The position numbers and the translations under genes are program-made. 64,000 nucleotides of DNA from Methanospirillum stamsii (GTDB taxonomy: Archaea > Halobacteriota > Methanomicrobia > Methanomicrobiales > Methanospirillaceae): contig NZ_CP176366.1 of the NCBI RefSeq assembly GCF_046244385.1, positions 2,914,001 to 2,978,000 on the forward strand, written 5' to 3'. Every line of letters begins with the position of its first letter. Position 1 is the first letter of the stretch. This document shows, in pieces, positions 1 to 9,254 of this stretch. The notes beneath the pieces were generated by a model, which was given only the letters and a program-made list of their open reading frames with translations, was not told where the DNA came from and made no database searches.

Positions 1-293
1 ATAGAATAATGTATATCAGACCACTTACAACCGTATTAAATTACTTCTCTTCGGTAATGAATACATATTTTTATCTCTCCTGGTATCATTGACCACTATA
101 TCATATCTCTCGGGTGATAATTCGTGGGTTGTTGGTTATATCGTATCTATATCAGGCCATTCCCCAATTTTTTATCATTAAAAATTCAATTATCCGTTCA
201 TATCTTTTTAAACATCCATTTTTCCAGTTTTAATAAAAACTCCTGGTCCGATTAATTCATCCATCTGGAAAATGACATTACTCTATATCTTTC
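1..293. other. AT-rich region with no gene recognised
   Basis: This stretch before the first gene is AT-rich and holds no open frame or RNA gene that I can support. Short pyrimidine runs near 120-240 could belong to the promoter or leader of the following gene, but no clear TATA box at the expected distance can be assigned with confidence. Confidence 0.4.
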
Positions 294-1751
294 ATGAATG
301 TGCAAAAAGTAAATACTGTTCTAATTGTACTGGTACTCTGTTATTTAGGGATATTTCAGGTATGTAATCAGGATCAATGCCCGGTGAAGGTATCAGATCC
401 TGATCTTCATCATACTGGTATTTCATCATATTTTGAGGAGATCAGAAATAATCCGGACGAACTCATAAAATTTTTTAAGGAGATGCCAAAAGGGGGAGAT
501 ATCCATATCCATGCATCAGGTGCGATGCATCCGGATGATATCATCAATATATCTGTAAACCATGGACTGTTCGTAAATCCGAAAGACGGACTGTTAGTGG
601 ACCTGGTAACCGGACAGCCTTATAACTATTCTGATACTTCTCGTCTGGTCCCGGTATCCAACGTATATACGAATTCCACCCTTTATTCTGACCTTGTCCG
701 GTCCTGGACGATGAAAGGTTTTCCATTCACTAACCAGTCTGGTCATGACTGGTTTTTCAATACGTTTGATCTCATTGATCCGGTAACATATTATAATGGA
801 GATGTTTTTGCCACTATTCGTGACCGGGCTGCTGAAGAGAACATACTCTATCTGGAACTGATGACCTCACAGACCAATGGGGATGATGTAAGAGATGTGC
901 TATCAGGTGCTCCTTGGAATGATAATTTTTCTCAGATGAGGGATGATCTCCTTTCCGCCGGCCTTTCAGAGATATGTGAGCGAAAGGTAGGCAAACACTC
1001 ATCATATGATGAGATATCCGGGGAACTTTCTCATCCGGATGGAAAAAACGTAACAATCCGGTATATATATGAGGCTCTCAGGTTCTATCCTAAAAAAGAG
1101 GTTTTCACTGATCTCCTCCAGGCATTTGAGATTGCAAACCAGTCACCGGTAATTTCAGGGATCACCCTGGTCGGTGATGAGGCAGATCAATATTCCGCAG
1201 ATGATTATCATCTTCATATGGAGATGATTGCGTATCTCCATTCGGTATACCCGGATGTCAGAATTGAGCTTCATGCCGGAGAATTAACAAATGAGATTAC
1301 AGACCAAAACGTTCTCCGGTTCCATATCTCTGATGCAATCACAACCGGGAGTGCCTCCAGAATCGGCCACGGAGTATCCATCCGGGAGGAAGAAGGCTGG
1401 GAAAAAACTCTTGAACTCATGAAAGAGAAGGATATTCCGGTTGAGATATTGCTTACCAGCAATGAACAGATTCTCAATGTCAGTGGTCCGGAGCATCCGG
1501 TTTTTATTTACCTCTCTCATGATGTCCCGGTAATTCTTGCAACCGATGATCCGGGTGTTGAAAATACGAACCTGACTCAGGAATATGTAATATTTACTCT
1601 GAATCATCCGGACATCCCATATGAAGAGATTCGGGAGATTAATAAGAATAGTATCCGGTACTGTTTCCTTTCTGAATATGAGAAGGCAGAACTCCTTAGC
1701 CGGTTAGAGAACAGCCTGGTAGAGTTTGAAAAAGAGATAATTCAACAATAA
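294..1751 (+). CDS. Secreted adenosine deaminase-like (ADGF-type) amidohydrolase
   Basis: A 485-residue protein of the adenosine/AMP deaminase family, expected to deaminate adenosine or a related purine nucleoside outside the membrane. The first 25 or so residues form a hydrophobic segment (signal peptide or anchor). The zinc-binding HxH is in GGDIHIHASGA (H71, H73). Further family motifs are LHAGEL near residue 325, RIGHGVSI near 357, and ATDDPGV near 414, so the catalytic Glu, His and Asp are all present. The length matches extracellular ADGF/CECR1-like deaminases better than the roughly 340-residue cytosolic enzymes. It stands alone, with a minus-strand gene downstream. Substrate choice is inferred, not seen. 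Confidence 0.85.
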   Translation: MNVQKVNTVLIVLVLCYLGIFQVCNQDQCPVKVSDPDLHHTGISSYFEEIRNNPDELIKFFKEMPKGGDIHIHASGAMHPDDIINISVNHGLFVNPKDGLLVDLVTGQPYNYSDTSRLVPVSNVYTNSTLYSDLVRSWTMKGFPFTNQSGHDWFFNTFDLIDPVTYYNGDVFATIRDRAAEENILYLELMTSQTNGDDVRDVLSGAPWNDNFSQMRDDLLSAGLSEICERKVGKHSSYDEISGELSHPDGKNVTIRYIYEALRFYPKKEVFTDLLQAFEIANQSPVISGITLVGDEADQYSADDYHLHMEMIAYLHSVYPDVRIELHAGELTNEITDQNVLRFHISDAITTGSASRIGHGVSIREEEGWEKTLELMKEKDIPVEILLTSNEQILNVSGPEHPVFIYLSHDVPVILATDDPGVENTNLTQEYVIFTLNHPDIPYEEIREINKNSIRYCFLSEYEKAELLSRLENSLVEFEKEIIQQ

Positions 1752-1813
1752 AACCCATGAGAATAAATTGGTGATTTTTTTTTATTTATATAAATGTCTT
1801 TATTATAATCCTC

Positions 1814-2392
1814 TTAGCAGTAATCATCACAATCAAATATACATTGAGAATCACCATGACAATCTCCTATGCATTTTTCTAATGGTGAGATTGAATTGTG
1901 AAAATTTTCCGGGATATTATTTATCATTTCAAGATACAATCCGGTACTATTGAAGAGTTTTTCATCCAGTTCCTTAAGATTTACGGTATCCTGTGCATAG
2001 GACGTGAGGACTTCTCCATCATAGTAATCAAGCGGTTTTACTTTCAGGGTAAGATTATCGTTGTTATCTGAAATGGAGAGGTTTTCAATCTTTACTATGG
2101 AGGCTGTTTTCATCTCCGGAGAAGAAAAAATGGTAATTGCATCAATGGGAAGGACCGCATACTTAAGCAAACCTACAGAAATCTGACTGGTGTTGTCTTC
2201 TTTTGTGATATTCACTTTCTGGTCCGGATTGTCCAGAGTAATAACCATCATACCATCTGTGCCATTCACAATCTGGCTTTCTCCTCCGGTAAGGGTAGCC
2301 AGGTATCCGGGAGAGTCTGCAGCAAAGCAGGTTCCAGTCAGAGAAATCAGGAGAACTATCATGAGAACTCCGGTTCCAAGTTTGGTATACAT
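1814..2392 (-). CDS. Secreted protein with Cys-rich tail, family of unknown function (copy 1)
   Basis: A 192-residue protein with an N-terminal signal peptide (about residues 1-24, ending near CFAA). The body holds an ITLDNPDQ-type beta-rich region, then a segment LTLKVKPLDYYDGE. It ends in a short tail with five cysteines plus Asp (EKCIGDCHGDSQCIFDCDDYC region). A second member of the same family lies at 15825-16397 on the same strand. I do not recognise the family. The Cys/Asp tail could bind metal or form disulfides, which is inference. The start is chosen because it begins the signal peptide directly. Confidence 0.7.
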   Translation of the reverse strand: MYTKLGTGVLMIVLLISLTGTCFAADSPGYLATLTGGESQIVNGTDGMMVITLDNPDQKVNITKEDNTSQISVGLLKYAVLPIDAITIFSSPEMKTASIVKIENLSISDNNDNLTLKVKPLDYYDGEVLTSYAQDTVNLKELDEKLFNSTGLYLEMINNIPENFHNSISPLEKCIGDCHGDSQCIFDCDDYC

Positions 2393-2505
2393 AGTATCTA
2401 TACCACTTTTTATCTCCGGTGTATATGATTATGCTGAAAAATTTTTTGAATAATTGGTGATACAAAAAAGAAAAAACCATATTCAGCTCATTTGAAGAGA
2501 AATAA

Positions 2506-3273
2506 ATCATAATACTTTATGATCAGACCGATACCGGACTTTCTACCCGAAAAAACCTTGATGCCACTCTGCCTGATATAAAAGAAAACATCACTCTTCA
2601 CTATCTGACTAATCTTATAATTACAGAATTGATACATCAGGTACAAAAGATTCCTCCGGATAGTATAATTCTCCTTCAGATATTTAACCGGGATATATCC
2701 GGAAAAGTAATTACCCATGAGGAATTTGCTGAACTGGTATCATCGCAAACAAATGTTCCCGTCTTTGGCAACAGCGAACTGATGCTGAATCATGGGATTT
2801 TGGGGGGAAAAATAACAACCGGATTTGATCATGGAGTGAAAGCGGGAGAACTTGCAACCTGGGTTTTAAACGGTGAGCCAGCCGGTTCTATCCCGATTGT
2901 GAGGTCCAGCCCGAACAGGAACATTTTTGATTATACTCTCCTATCCAAACACCAGATTCCTGAAACCAGTCTTCCACCGGAAAGCGAGATTATCAATAAT
3001 CCGGCCCAGACGAACGTCCCAATCTGGGTATTATATATTACCGTCGTAATTATCGTATTATGTAGCATTATTATCCTGATTCTTCTCTATCACTTACAGG
3101 TCCGGAAAAGAACAGAATCAGATTTACGAAAAAATATTTCTGAACGAATTATCGCAGAGGATAACCTGAAAAGAGACGAATTAAGACTAGAATCTCTCAT
3201 CCATCTTCACCAGTATCCAGGTCATTGTATCCAGGAAATTAAAAACATACTTTTCTCCTACCGGAACTTTTAA
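2506..3273 (+). pseudogene. Remnant of a solute-binding-domain/GAF sensor protein
   Basis: The open frame runs upstream of the first ATG (2629) to a stop at 2503-2505 with meaningful sequence, so the true gene began further upstream and has lost its 5' part. What remains is the second half of an ABC_sub_bind-type periplasmic domain (PDDSIIL-like block, a GHGILGGK-like block, then AGELATWVLNGEPAGSIP). Next come one transmembrane helix (about residues 130-155 of the part after 2629), a coiled coil, and the first residues of a GAF-type sensor segment (RLESLIHLHQ), where it stops. Methanogen sensor kinases share this architecture, but the GAF and kinase parts are missing. Probably non-functional. 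Confidence 0.6.
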
Positions 3274-3325
3274 TTAGATTCTGAATTTTATAATATCACG
3301 GTATACAATTGGGGAGGGTTAAAAA

Positions 3326-5434
3326 ATGTTTCTTGATAATATCCCGATGAAAAGAAAGTTAATCGGTGGGTTTTTCTGTATTGTGATACTTGCCCTTGCC
3401 ATTGCCTTTATTGGGTACATATCGATGGGGGATATGACCAATAAGGCCCAGGCAATGTATGATGAAAACCTGGTCTCACTCGATCAACTATTAAATGCGG
3501 ATAACAGTTTTCTTAATATCCGGATTAATATTTACAAGACTGTTTTTGCAAAAGATGAGCGGAAAGATAAATTTGAAGAGATCGATGCTGAAATAGAAAA
3601 TATTTTAGGTAAATTAAAAACCTATCGTTCAGAATCCCGTTCAGATGAGGAAATTGCTCTTCTGGATGAATTTGATTCAAACTGGGCGGTATTTGAAAAG
3701 AAACTAAGATCTGTTATCGATGATATGAATGCTGGTCGCGAAGAAGCGGCACTTGAAGGGATTTATAGTGATGATTTCGCAACTCCACGAGACACTGCCC
3801 AGGATGCCCTTGATAAGTTAGAGGCATATAATCAGGAACAGGCACAAAAACTTAAAAATGAAATAATTCAGACCTATCAGACTTCATCAATCATCTTCCT
3901 GATAATCGGTATTTTCGCTCTTATATTTGGCCTGGGTCTTGCCATTCTTCTCAATAGAAGCATAACTGGTCCCCTTTCCAAGACAGTTAATATGATTCAG
4001 GAGATGGGAATGGGACACCTTGGTATGCGGCTTAACATGAGCAGGACTGATGAAATAGGTCAGATGGCAGAAAGAATGGATGCCTTTGCTGAACATCTGC
4101 AGACACAGGTCATCGGTTCAATGCAGCAGATAGCACGTGGCGAAAAGGTTACCAATATCTCCATAATGGACGACCAGGATCAGATTGGTCCGGCTCTTCG
4201 GGATACTGCAGACACCATTAGCAATCTCATAGATGAAACACAAAAACTGGTCGCCGCTGCAAAAGAAGGAAATCTTACTGCCAGAGGCAATGAATCTGCA
4301 TTCCGGGGCGGATATAAAGATATTATCAATGGATTTAATGCTACCCTCGAAAATTTAATCGGTCCGATTAACGAAGCAATGAACCTTTCAAAACAGTATG
4401 CACAAGGAAATTATTCGTCAAGGTTCTCAGAGTCCCTTCATGTCAAAGGAGACTTTATTCCATTCCGTGATGCTCTCAATACTATAGGAATTGATACCGG
4501 CAAGGCAATTTCACATGTAAAACAGGAAGTAGAATCCCTGCTTTCGACGATGGAAGAGACTAATGCAAGTTCTGAAGAGATCGCTGCAGGTTCACATACT
4601 CTTGCTTCTAATGCAAACAAGGTTAGTGATTTATCAGAAAATTCTTCGCATGGAATTGACCAGATCCTGAATGCAATGAATGACCTGGCAACAGCAGTAT
4701 CTTCTGTCGCTACAGAAACCACGAATGTTGCCGGGCTAACACAACAGACAAATACTCTCTCCATCGATGGAACCAAACTTGTTGAAAAAACAGATCAGGG
4801 TATGAGGGGTATCAAAGTCTCTTTTGAAGAGACAAACCAGGTAGTAAAAGAGATTGATGATCAGATGGGAGAGATTGGATCGATTGTCGAACTGATTGGT
4901 GGCATTGCAGATCAAACCAACCTTCTGGCCCTAAATGCAGCAATTGAAGCTGCACGGGCTGGAGAGGCTGGGCTTGGTTTTGCTGTGGTTGCTGATGAAG
5001 TGAAGGCACTCGCCGAAGAATCCCGGATATCTGCTGAACGTATTGCAGGGCTTATAACAATATTGCAGAAAAAATCAAAGAATGTCACCGATTCAATGAA
5101 TCGTTCCCTGGAGGATGTTACAACAGGTGATAGTGCAGTAAAAGAGATGATGAAGATCTTTGAACAAATCGCTGAATCTATTGAAATAGCCTCAAAACGG
5201 GTGAGTGATGTAGCGGCCAATACTGAAGAGCAGGCAGCAACTGTTGAAGAGATTACCGCCAGCGTTCATGAACTGGAGAAACTGACTAAAGATTCGTCAC
5301 AGGAAGCAATTGCTGCATCAGCTGCCACAGAGGAGATTAGTTCATCAATAGATCAGGTAACAAAGGCAATTTCAGATGCATCCGCTTCAATTCAGAGAAT
5401 CTCAAATGAGATGAATAAATTTACCACCTCATAA
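3326..5434 (+). CDS. Methyl-accepting chemotaxis protein
   Basis: A 702-residue transmembrane chemoreceptor. In order: TM1 (about residues 13-34), an extracytoplasmic four-helix-bundle sensor (35-185), TM2 (about 188-210), a HAMP domain (210-265), a second HAMP-like linker region (265-400), and an MCP signalling domain. The conserved signalling hairpin is IADQTNLLALNAAIEAARAG, followed by the FAVVADEVKALAEES block, which contacts CheA/CheW. A strong GGGAGG ribosome-binding site at about 3311-3316 supports the start at 3326. The stop codon overlaps the 3' end of the convergent permease gene by 6 bp. No che genes are in the window. The ligand is unknown. Confidence 0.95.
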   Translation: MFLDNIPMKRKLIGGFFCIVILALAIAFIGYISMGDMTNKAQAMYDENLVSLDQLLNADNSFLNIRINIYKTVFAKDERKDKFEEIDAEIENILGKLKTYRSESRSDEEIALLDEFDSNWAVFEKKLRSVIDDMNAGREEAALEGIYSDDFATPRDTAQDALDKLEAYNQEQAQKLKNEIIQTYQTSSIIFLIIGIFALIFGLGLAILLNRSITGPLSKTVNMIQEMGMGHLGMRLNMSRTDEIGQMAERMDAFAEHLQTQVIGSMQQIARGEKVTNISIMDDQDQIGPALRDTADTISNLIDETQKLVAAAKEGNLTARGNESAFRGGYKDIINGFNATLENLIGPINEAMNLSKQYAQGNYSSRFSESLHVKGDFIPFRDALNTIGIDTGKAISHVKQEVESLLSTMEETNASSEEIAAGSHTLASNANKVSDLSENSSHGIDQILNAMNDLATAVSSVATETTNVAGLTQQTNTLSIDGTKLVEKTDQGMRGIKVSFEETNQVVKEIDDQMGEIGSIVELIGGIADQTNLLALNAAIEAARAGEAGLGFAVVADEVKALAEESRISAERIAGLITILQKKSKNVTDSMNRSLEDVTTGDSAVKEMMKIFEQIAESIEIASKRVSDVAANTEEQAATVEEITASVHELEKLTKDSSQEAIAASAATEEISSSIDQVTKAISDASASIQRISNEMNKFTTS

Positions 5435-6694
5435 CTTTTTTTGCCTTTTTATTTTGCTACAGTATATATGCCACAGTAGAACAATCGCTACCGGAAATAA
5501 TACTGCCCATGATACAAAGCAGAAGACACAGGCGGTTAACACGAGGCTTATTCCACTGAGTAGCAGGGCTATTTTACTGTCTTTTAGGAGAACAAGTCCT
5601 GCTGCACTTCCTCCGATGTAAGTCAGAATGAAGGTGGCATTGGGAAGCTGGATGAGAAATGCCAGTGGAAGATACTCTGTCCTGTAAAGCCCGATTATTG
5701 AGAAAAAACAGAGTGAAAGAAATATGAGTCCCCCTACCTGGGTATAATATTTCGGGGATAATCGGGCGAGAAATGATGGGGCATATCCTGTTACTGCTAA
5801 CGAATATCCAAGACGTGAAGCAGCACCAATGTAGGAAATGGTAGGAGCCAGGCACACGAATAGTCCGGTAATTCCGGTTATTACTGATCCATATGTACCA
5901 AATGAGGTTTCTATCAGGTAGAGAAGGGATACATCAGACATTCCCGGTCCATAGGCATGAGTTCCCACCACAACATAGGCGGTCAGGAAGTACAATAGTC
6001 CGATAATAATGGATGCAATGATGGTTCCCCGGACAACGTCCCGCATCGGGTTTTCAAACTCCTCGGCAACATGGGTTACTGCTTCCCATCCGATATAACT
6101 CCAGAAAAGCAGGGTCGTTGCATAGCCGATACTCATCCATCCTTCCGGAATGAAAGGGACAAAGTTTATTGGATCCACCGAACGAAAACTTCCCAGAATG
6201 GCTCCAACAAGGATGCATATGGTGGCTAATACTACAGTAATCTGGACCTGGCTTGTTACCCTCATTCCGACGTAATTTAAAAAGATACCAAAACAGAGTA
6301 TTGCTACTGCTATTCCAATCCGGAATGACTCTTCTAATCCAAAGGCAAACGCAATATATCCTGCTCCGGTTAGTGCCAGGACCGGAACTCCGATAATGGT
6401 GGATACGAGAAAGAACCACCCGATAAGTGAACCAATCTTCTCGTTAAACGCCAGAGTGACAAAGTAAGAAACACCTCCGTCGTTGGGAAACCGGGCAGAT
6501 AACATACCCATGCAGAGAGCCATCGGTAGTGCAAGGAGGATGATAAATCCCCAGGAGATGAGAGATGCAGGTCCGGCAATCTCTGCTGCAAGGCCTGGGA
6601 GAATGAGGATTCCACACCCAAGAACCGCACCGATATATAATGCTACAATATGGTGCAACCGGAGTAAAGAACGGTCAGTGGGTCTGAAAACCAT
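5429..6694 (-). CDS. APC-family amino acid permease
   Basis: A 421-residue integral membrane protein with about 12 hydrophobic helices. The N-terminal helix carries the glycine-rich block IGAVLGCGILILPGLAAE, typical of helix 1 of the amino acid-polyamine-organocation superfamily, where the backbone binds the amino-acid carboxylate. A later YIGWEAVTHVAEE block matches helix 6, and NPMRD follows it as expected for the family. It probably exchanges or imports amino acids across the cytoplasmic membrane; the substrate cannot be read from sequence. It converges on the chemoreceptor gene with a 6-bp overlap of coding ends. Confidence 0.88.
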   Translation of the reverse strand: MVFRPTDRSLLRLHHIVALYIGAVLGCGILILPGLAAEIAGPASLISWGFIILLALPMALCMGMLSARFPNDGGVSYFVTLAFNEKIGSLIGWFFLVSTIIGVPVLALTGAGYIAFAFGLEESFRIGIAVAILCFGIFLNYVGMRVTSQVQITVVLATICILVGAILGSFRSVDPINFVPFIPEGWMSIGYATTLLFWSYIGWEAVTHVAEEFENPMRDVVRGTIIASIIIGLLYFLTAYVVVGTHAYGPGMSDVSLLYLIETSFGTYGSVITGITGLFVCLAPTISYIGAASRLGYSLAVTGYAPSFLARLSPKYYTQVGGLIFLSLCFFSIIGLYRTEYLPLAFLIQLPNATFILTYIGGSAAGLVLLKDSKIALLLSGISLVLTACVFCFVSWAVLFPVAIVLLWHIYCSKIKRQKKL

Positions 6695-6821
6695 GTATGT
6701 TTACTTGTTTGATCGTTATCCAATAAAGTGGCTGCTTGAAACTTGATAGAAAGAGGTGTTGTTATTTAGTGAGTTTAGGAGATATATCCTGAATTTACAG
6801 ATCAAAAGGGAAGATATAGGA

Positions 6822-6829
6822 GATTATTT
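6822..6829. repeat. Target-site duplication of the ISL3-type IS (left copy)
   Basis: GATTATTT immediately precedes the left inverted repeat of the IS and is repeated exactly at 8402-8409. Eight base pairs is the usual ISL3-family duplication. Confidence 0.9.
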
Positions 6830-6843
6830 GGCTCTTCCGTATT

Positions 6844-8228
6844 TCATGTGGGTAGATTTAAAGATAACTTGCCACATCGCAGAAAAATCATGGTAATAAA
6901 GTTTTCTATATTCCGATATCCTCGAGCACCTCTTTTCAGCATCTGAATTTTTCCATTGATCGCTTCAACAATGCCATTACTGATCCCATTCTTGACATTA
7001 TTGAGAATCCCCGTTTTATGATTTTTGAGTGATTTCGCTAATTTAATAAATGGTTCAAGCCGATTATGGGTTGCCCGGCTCTGTCGATTTTTCAAGTGAT
7101 ATAAAAAATCATTTCAGAATCACTCGGTTGTTCTGGTCTTACCCAATGGATTATTCTAATAAAGAGACCTAAATGAAAAAAAAACAGAATATTAGAGAAG
7201 GATTTAGTGTGTGATATCACTTGATTTTCAGACAGAGCCGTTGCCCAGAAATACCAATCATTGAATAGATTATTAGCAGTTTCAATATCCAGACAGTTCC
7301 ACACTTTTTTTAGCCCTTCTTTCATCCGGTAAGCCCTCGCAGTTTTAAGATTCATTTCAGATAGTAATGCAAATTTCTGCCCTTCACTTTTAGTTAACGA
7401 ATCATTATTTTTTAAACACATAAATCTGGTTTTTCGGAGAATAGGCTGTGTCTTTTGTTCAGTTCTCCTGACCTGATCTACCGCTTCACCTACAAGTTTC
7501 ATCACATGAAAACGATCAAATGTGTGAACAGCATCAGGAAAATTCTCATGAACCCCCTTGATGAAGGCTTTGGATAAATCAGAACAGATGTCAGTTATTG
7601 AATTTGGATCTCCATTATGCTCCTTGAAATCTTCAGAAAATCGCTCTAAAGTCGTATGGTCCTTACCTTCTGTCGCAAATATTACCTTTGAGGATTTCAA
7701 ATCAACAGCAACTGTGACATAATTATGACCTTTCCGTGATGATGTTTCATCTACACCAATTATCTGAACATCAGAGTAATCTTCTTCTTTTCTAGCCTCA
7801 TTTATGTAATGTTCTACAACTCTCCAGATTTTTCCATCATCTTCACCAAATAGTTCAGCGATTTTAGAAATCGGCATATCATGACTCATAATTACAATTA
7901 GCGATTCCATCAAAAGTGAAAAGCCACTTCGCTGGCGTGCCCAAGGAACATTGACAAGAATTATGCCACAATTTGGACAGGATACACGAGGTGTTCGACA
8001 ATGGAGATCACAACGATATTGGAAAAAATTGAGATGTCTCCAGGTCTTCTCTTCAGTATCATAACCTTTACAGCCGTCAAGAGAGCATTTTGGACATTCA
8101 AAGGTAGATCCCGGATGAAAATCTATCCAAATATCTAATTGTCTAGTTTCCTTACTAAAAGTAATTTTTGTAATATACCAAGGAGATTGAATATTTAGAG
8201 CCATTTCAAAGAGTTTCGTATCAATCAT
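6844..8228 (-). pseudogene. ISL3-family transposase, interrupted by a MITE-like insertion
   Basis: The 5' part (8228 down to about 7247) encodes the N-terminal zinc-finger region (CPKC, CPNC pairs) and the DDE catalytic core (IIGVDETSSRKGH with the first Asp, DLSKAF, FDRFHVMK). The 3' part (about 7069 down to 6844) encodes the C-terminal end with NGISNGIVEAINGKIQ, which carries the final catalytic Glu. Removing 170 bp (the insertion plus one 7-bp duplication) rejoins the frame as DWYFWA-THNRL and restores a single protein of about 404 residues, the normal family length. As it stands the 5' piece runs into insertion sequence and stops, so this copy is probably inactive. Confidence 0.9.
7077..7239. 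mobile_element. 163-bp MITE-like element inside the ISL3 transposase
   Basis: Both ends begin GGCTCTGTC when read inward, followed after a mismatched block by the shared TCAAGTGATAT; about 20 of the first 26 positions match. A 7-bp direct repeat GTTGCCC flanks it (7070-7076 and 7240-7246). Excision of 170 bp restores the transposase reading frame exactly. It encodes nothing, so it must have been moved by a transposase acting in trans. The ends resemble, but are not the same as, those of the host IS (GGCTCTTCCG). Confidence 0.88.
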
Positions 8229-8259
8229 ATTGTATAATTGGAATGAAATACTATAAATC

Positions 8260-8337
8260 GGGAGGGGGACTCCGTCCCCCGTCCCGAACCCTCCCCCTTC
8301 TCAGGATAGGCTCGTGGGGGTGGATAAACACCCCCAC
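8260..8337. repeat. GC-rich hairpins within the ISL3 element
   Basis: Two perfect stems lie in the non-coding end of the IS. GGGGGAC (8264-8270) pairs with GTCCCCC (8274-8280) around a 3-nt loop. GTGGGGGTG (8314-8322) pairs with CACCCCCAC (8329-8337) around the loop GATAAA. GGGAGGG at 8260-8266 could also pair with CCCTCCC at 8289-8295. The block is strikingly GC-rich in AT-rich surroundings and sits just upstream of the transposase start. It may damp read-through from outside or serve as a transposition signal; this is inference. Confidence 0.6.
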
Positions 8338-8401
8338 TTCGCGGAGAGTCGGTTCAAAGGAATATTAACTCAAAGTTACCCACACAAAATACAGAAGAGG
8401 C

Positions 8402-8409
8402 GATTATTT
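8402..8409. repeat. Target-site duplication of the ISL3-type IS (right copy)
   Basis: GATTATTT, identical to 6822-6829. It includes the stop codon of the DUF169 gene (8404-8406 on the minus strand), showing that the IS landed right at the end of that gene without shortening it. Confidence 0.9.
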
Positions 8410-9237
8410 TTCATCCCGGAGTTCTATCCAGAGTTCTGATTCCAGAATACTGCCGGGAACATTTGCTTCCATTTCCAGAAATAATTTATATGGAACCGAA
8501 AATGTAAGAATATTGGATCCCAATGTTCTCCGGACTGATTTTCTTGCCATTAAATCAGTAAGTCCCACAATAGCATGAGGATTATCAGAATTTTCTTCAT
8601 TGTATGTACATACTCCGATGGCTTGGCATCCAGCAGCTCCGGCTGCAACAATTACACTATCAGTAATCTGACCACGATGATAGTTTGCCAGAATTGATAA
8701 TACCGATAATTGATCAGGATTTACAAGAAAAATTATACTCTTAATAACCTCGTTTGGATCTGTAGAAGAAAGTGGTTTAAAGAGAACATATTCAGTTGGA
8801 ACATCATAGAATGGTAAAGAATTAAGAAATTCTTTGGTAATTGATGGGTTTTTTAAAATCCGCTCTCCTTTTTTAAGCATTTCTTTCTGATGTGGATTGG
8901 TTATTGTATTAAGACGGGCATCATAGGCATCCTTATTTTTTGAACCATCTCGTCCATTCGATAGGAAACAGCAAAAGTTTTCTTCATTTCCGGAGGAATG
9001 TTTTTCGAAAGGACGACCAAATCCAATTCCCATAGCTCCACCACTACATCCAAAATTATTTCTGGATATTGCAGATACTTTTCCATCCCGTGCTGCTTTT
9101 GCATAGTACCACATGAGACATGCCCAGGTTCCAGGTCGAATCTCAAGTGCATCTTCTGGTTTTGTATCGCTCCATACAATCGCGACAGGTTCGGTTTTAA
9201 TTCCGGCTTTATTAGCAATTTCACTTTTTATTACCAT
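8404..9237 (-). CDS. DUF169 family protein
   Basis: A 277-residue soluble protein matching the DUF169 family by its pattern: KTEPVAIVW at the N-terminus, a Cys-containing segment (TWACLMWYYAKA), GCSGGAMGIGFGRP, and later AGAAGCQAIGVCTYNEE. Several conserved Cys and Gly residues suggest a bound cofactor or metal, but no function is established. It is the second gene of a minus-strand operon, 17 bp downstream of the MarR-type regulator, so it is probably controlled by that regulator. An ISL3-type IS has inserted exactly at its stop codon, possibly cutting off further downstream genes of the operon. Confidence 0.8.
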   Translation of the reverse strand: MVIKSEIANKAGIKTEPVAIVWSDTKPEDALEIRPGTWACLMWYYAKAARDGKVSAISRNNFGCSGGAMGIGFGRPFEKHSSGNEENFCCFLSNGRDGSKNKDAYDARLNTITNPHQKEMLKKGERILKNPSITKEFLNSLPFYDVPTEYVLFKPLSSTDPNEVIKSIIFLVNPDQLSVLSILANYHRGQITDSVIVAAGAAGCQAIGVCTYNEENSDNPHAIVGLTDLMARKSVRRTLGSNILTFSVPYKLFLEMEANVPGSILESELWIELRDEK

Positions 9238-9254
9238 GATTCACTTTCTCTGGA

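Larger units (their letters stand above)
6830..8401 (-). mobile_element. ISL3-family insertion sequence, complete ends
   Basis: A 1572-bp element bounded by imperfect 25-bp inverted repeats: the left end begins GGCTCTTCCGTATTTC and the right end, read inward, begins GCCTCTTCTGTATTTT. They differ at 4 of 25 positions. Perfect 8-bp duplications (GATTATTT) flank it. It carries one transposase gene on the minus strand, interrupted by a 163-bp MITE-like insertion, and about 170 bp of non-coding DNA with two GC-rich hairpins between the transposase start and the right end. It inserted directly at the stop codon of the DUF169 gene. Without the secondary insertion it would be about 1.4 kb, normal for ISL3. 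Confidence 0.92.

Noticed and set aside
1768..1953. Plus-strand frame of 61 codons after the deaminase gene
   Set aside because: It overlaps the 3' end of the well-supported secreted-protein gene on the other strand, has low-complexity content, and shows no domain.
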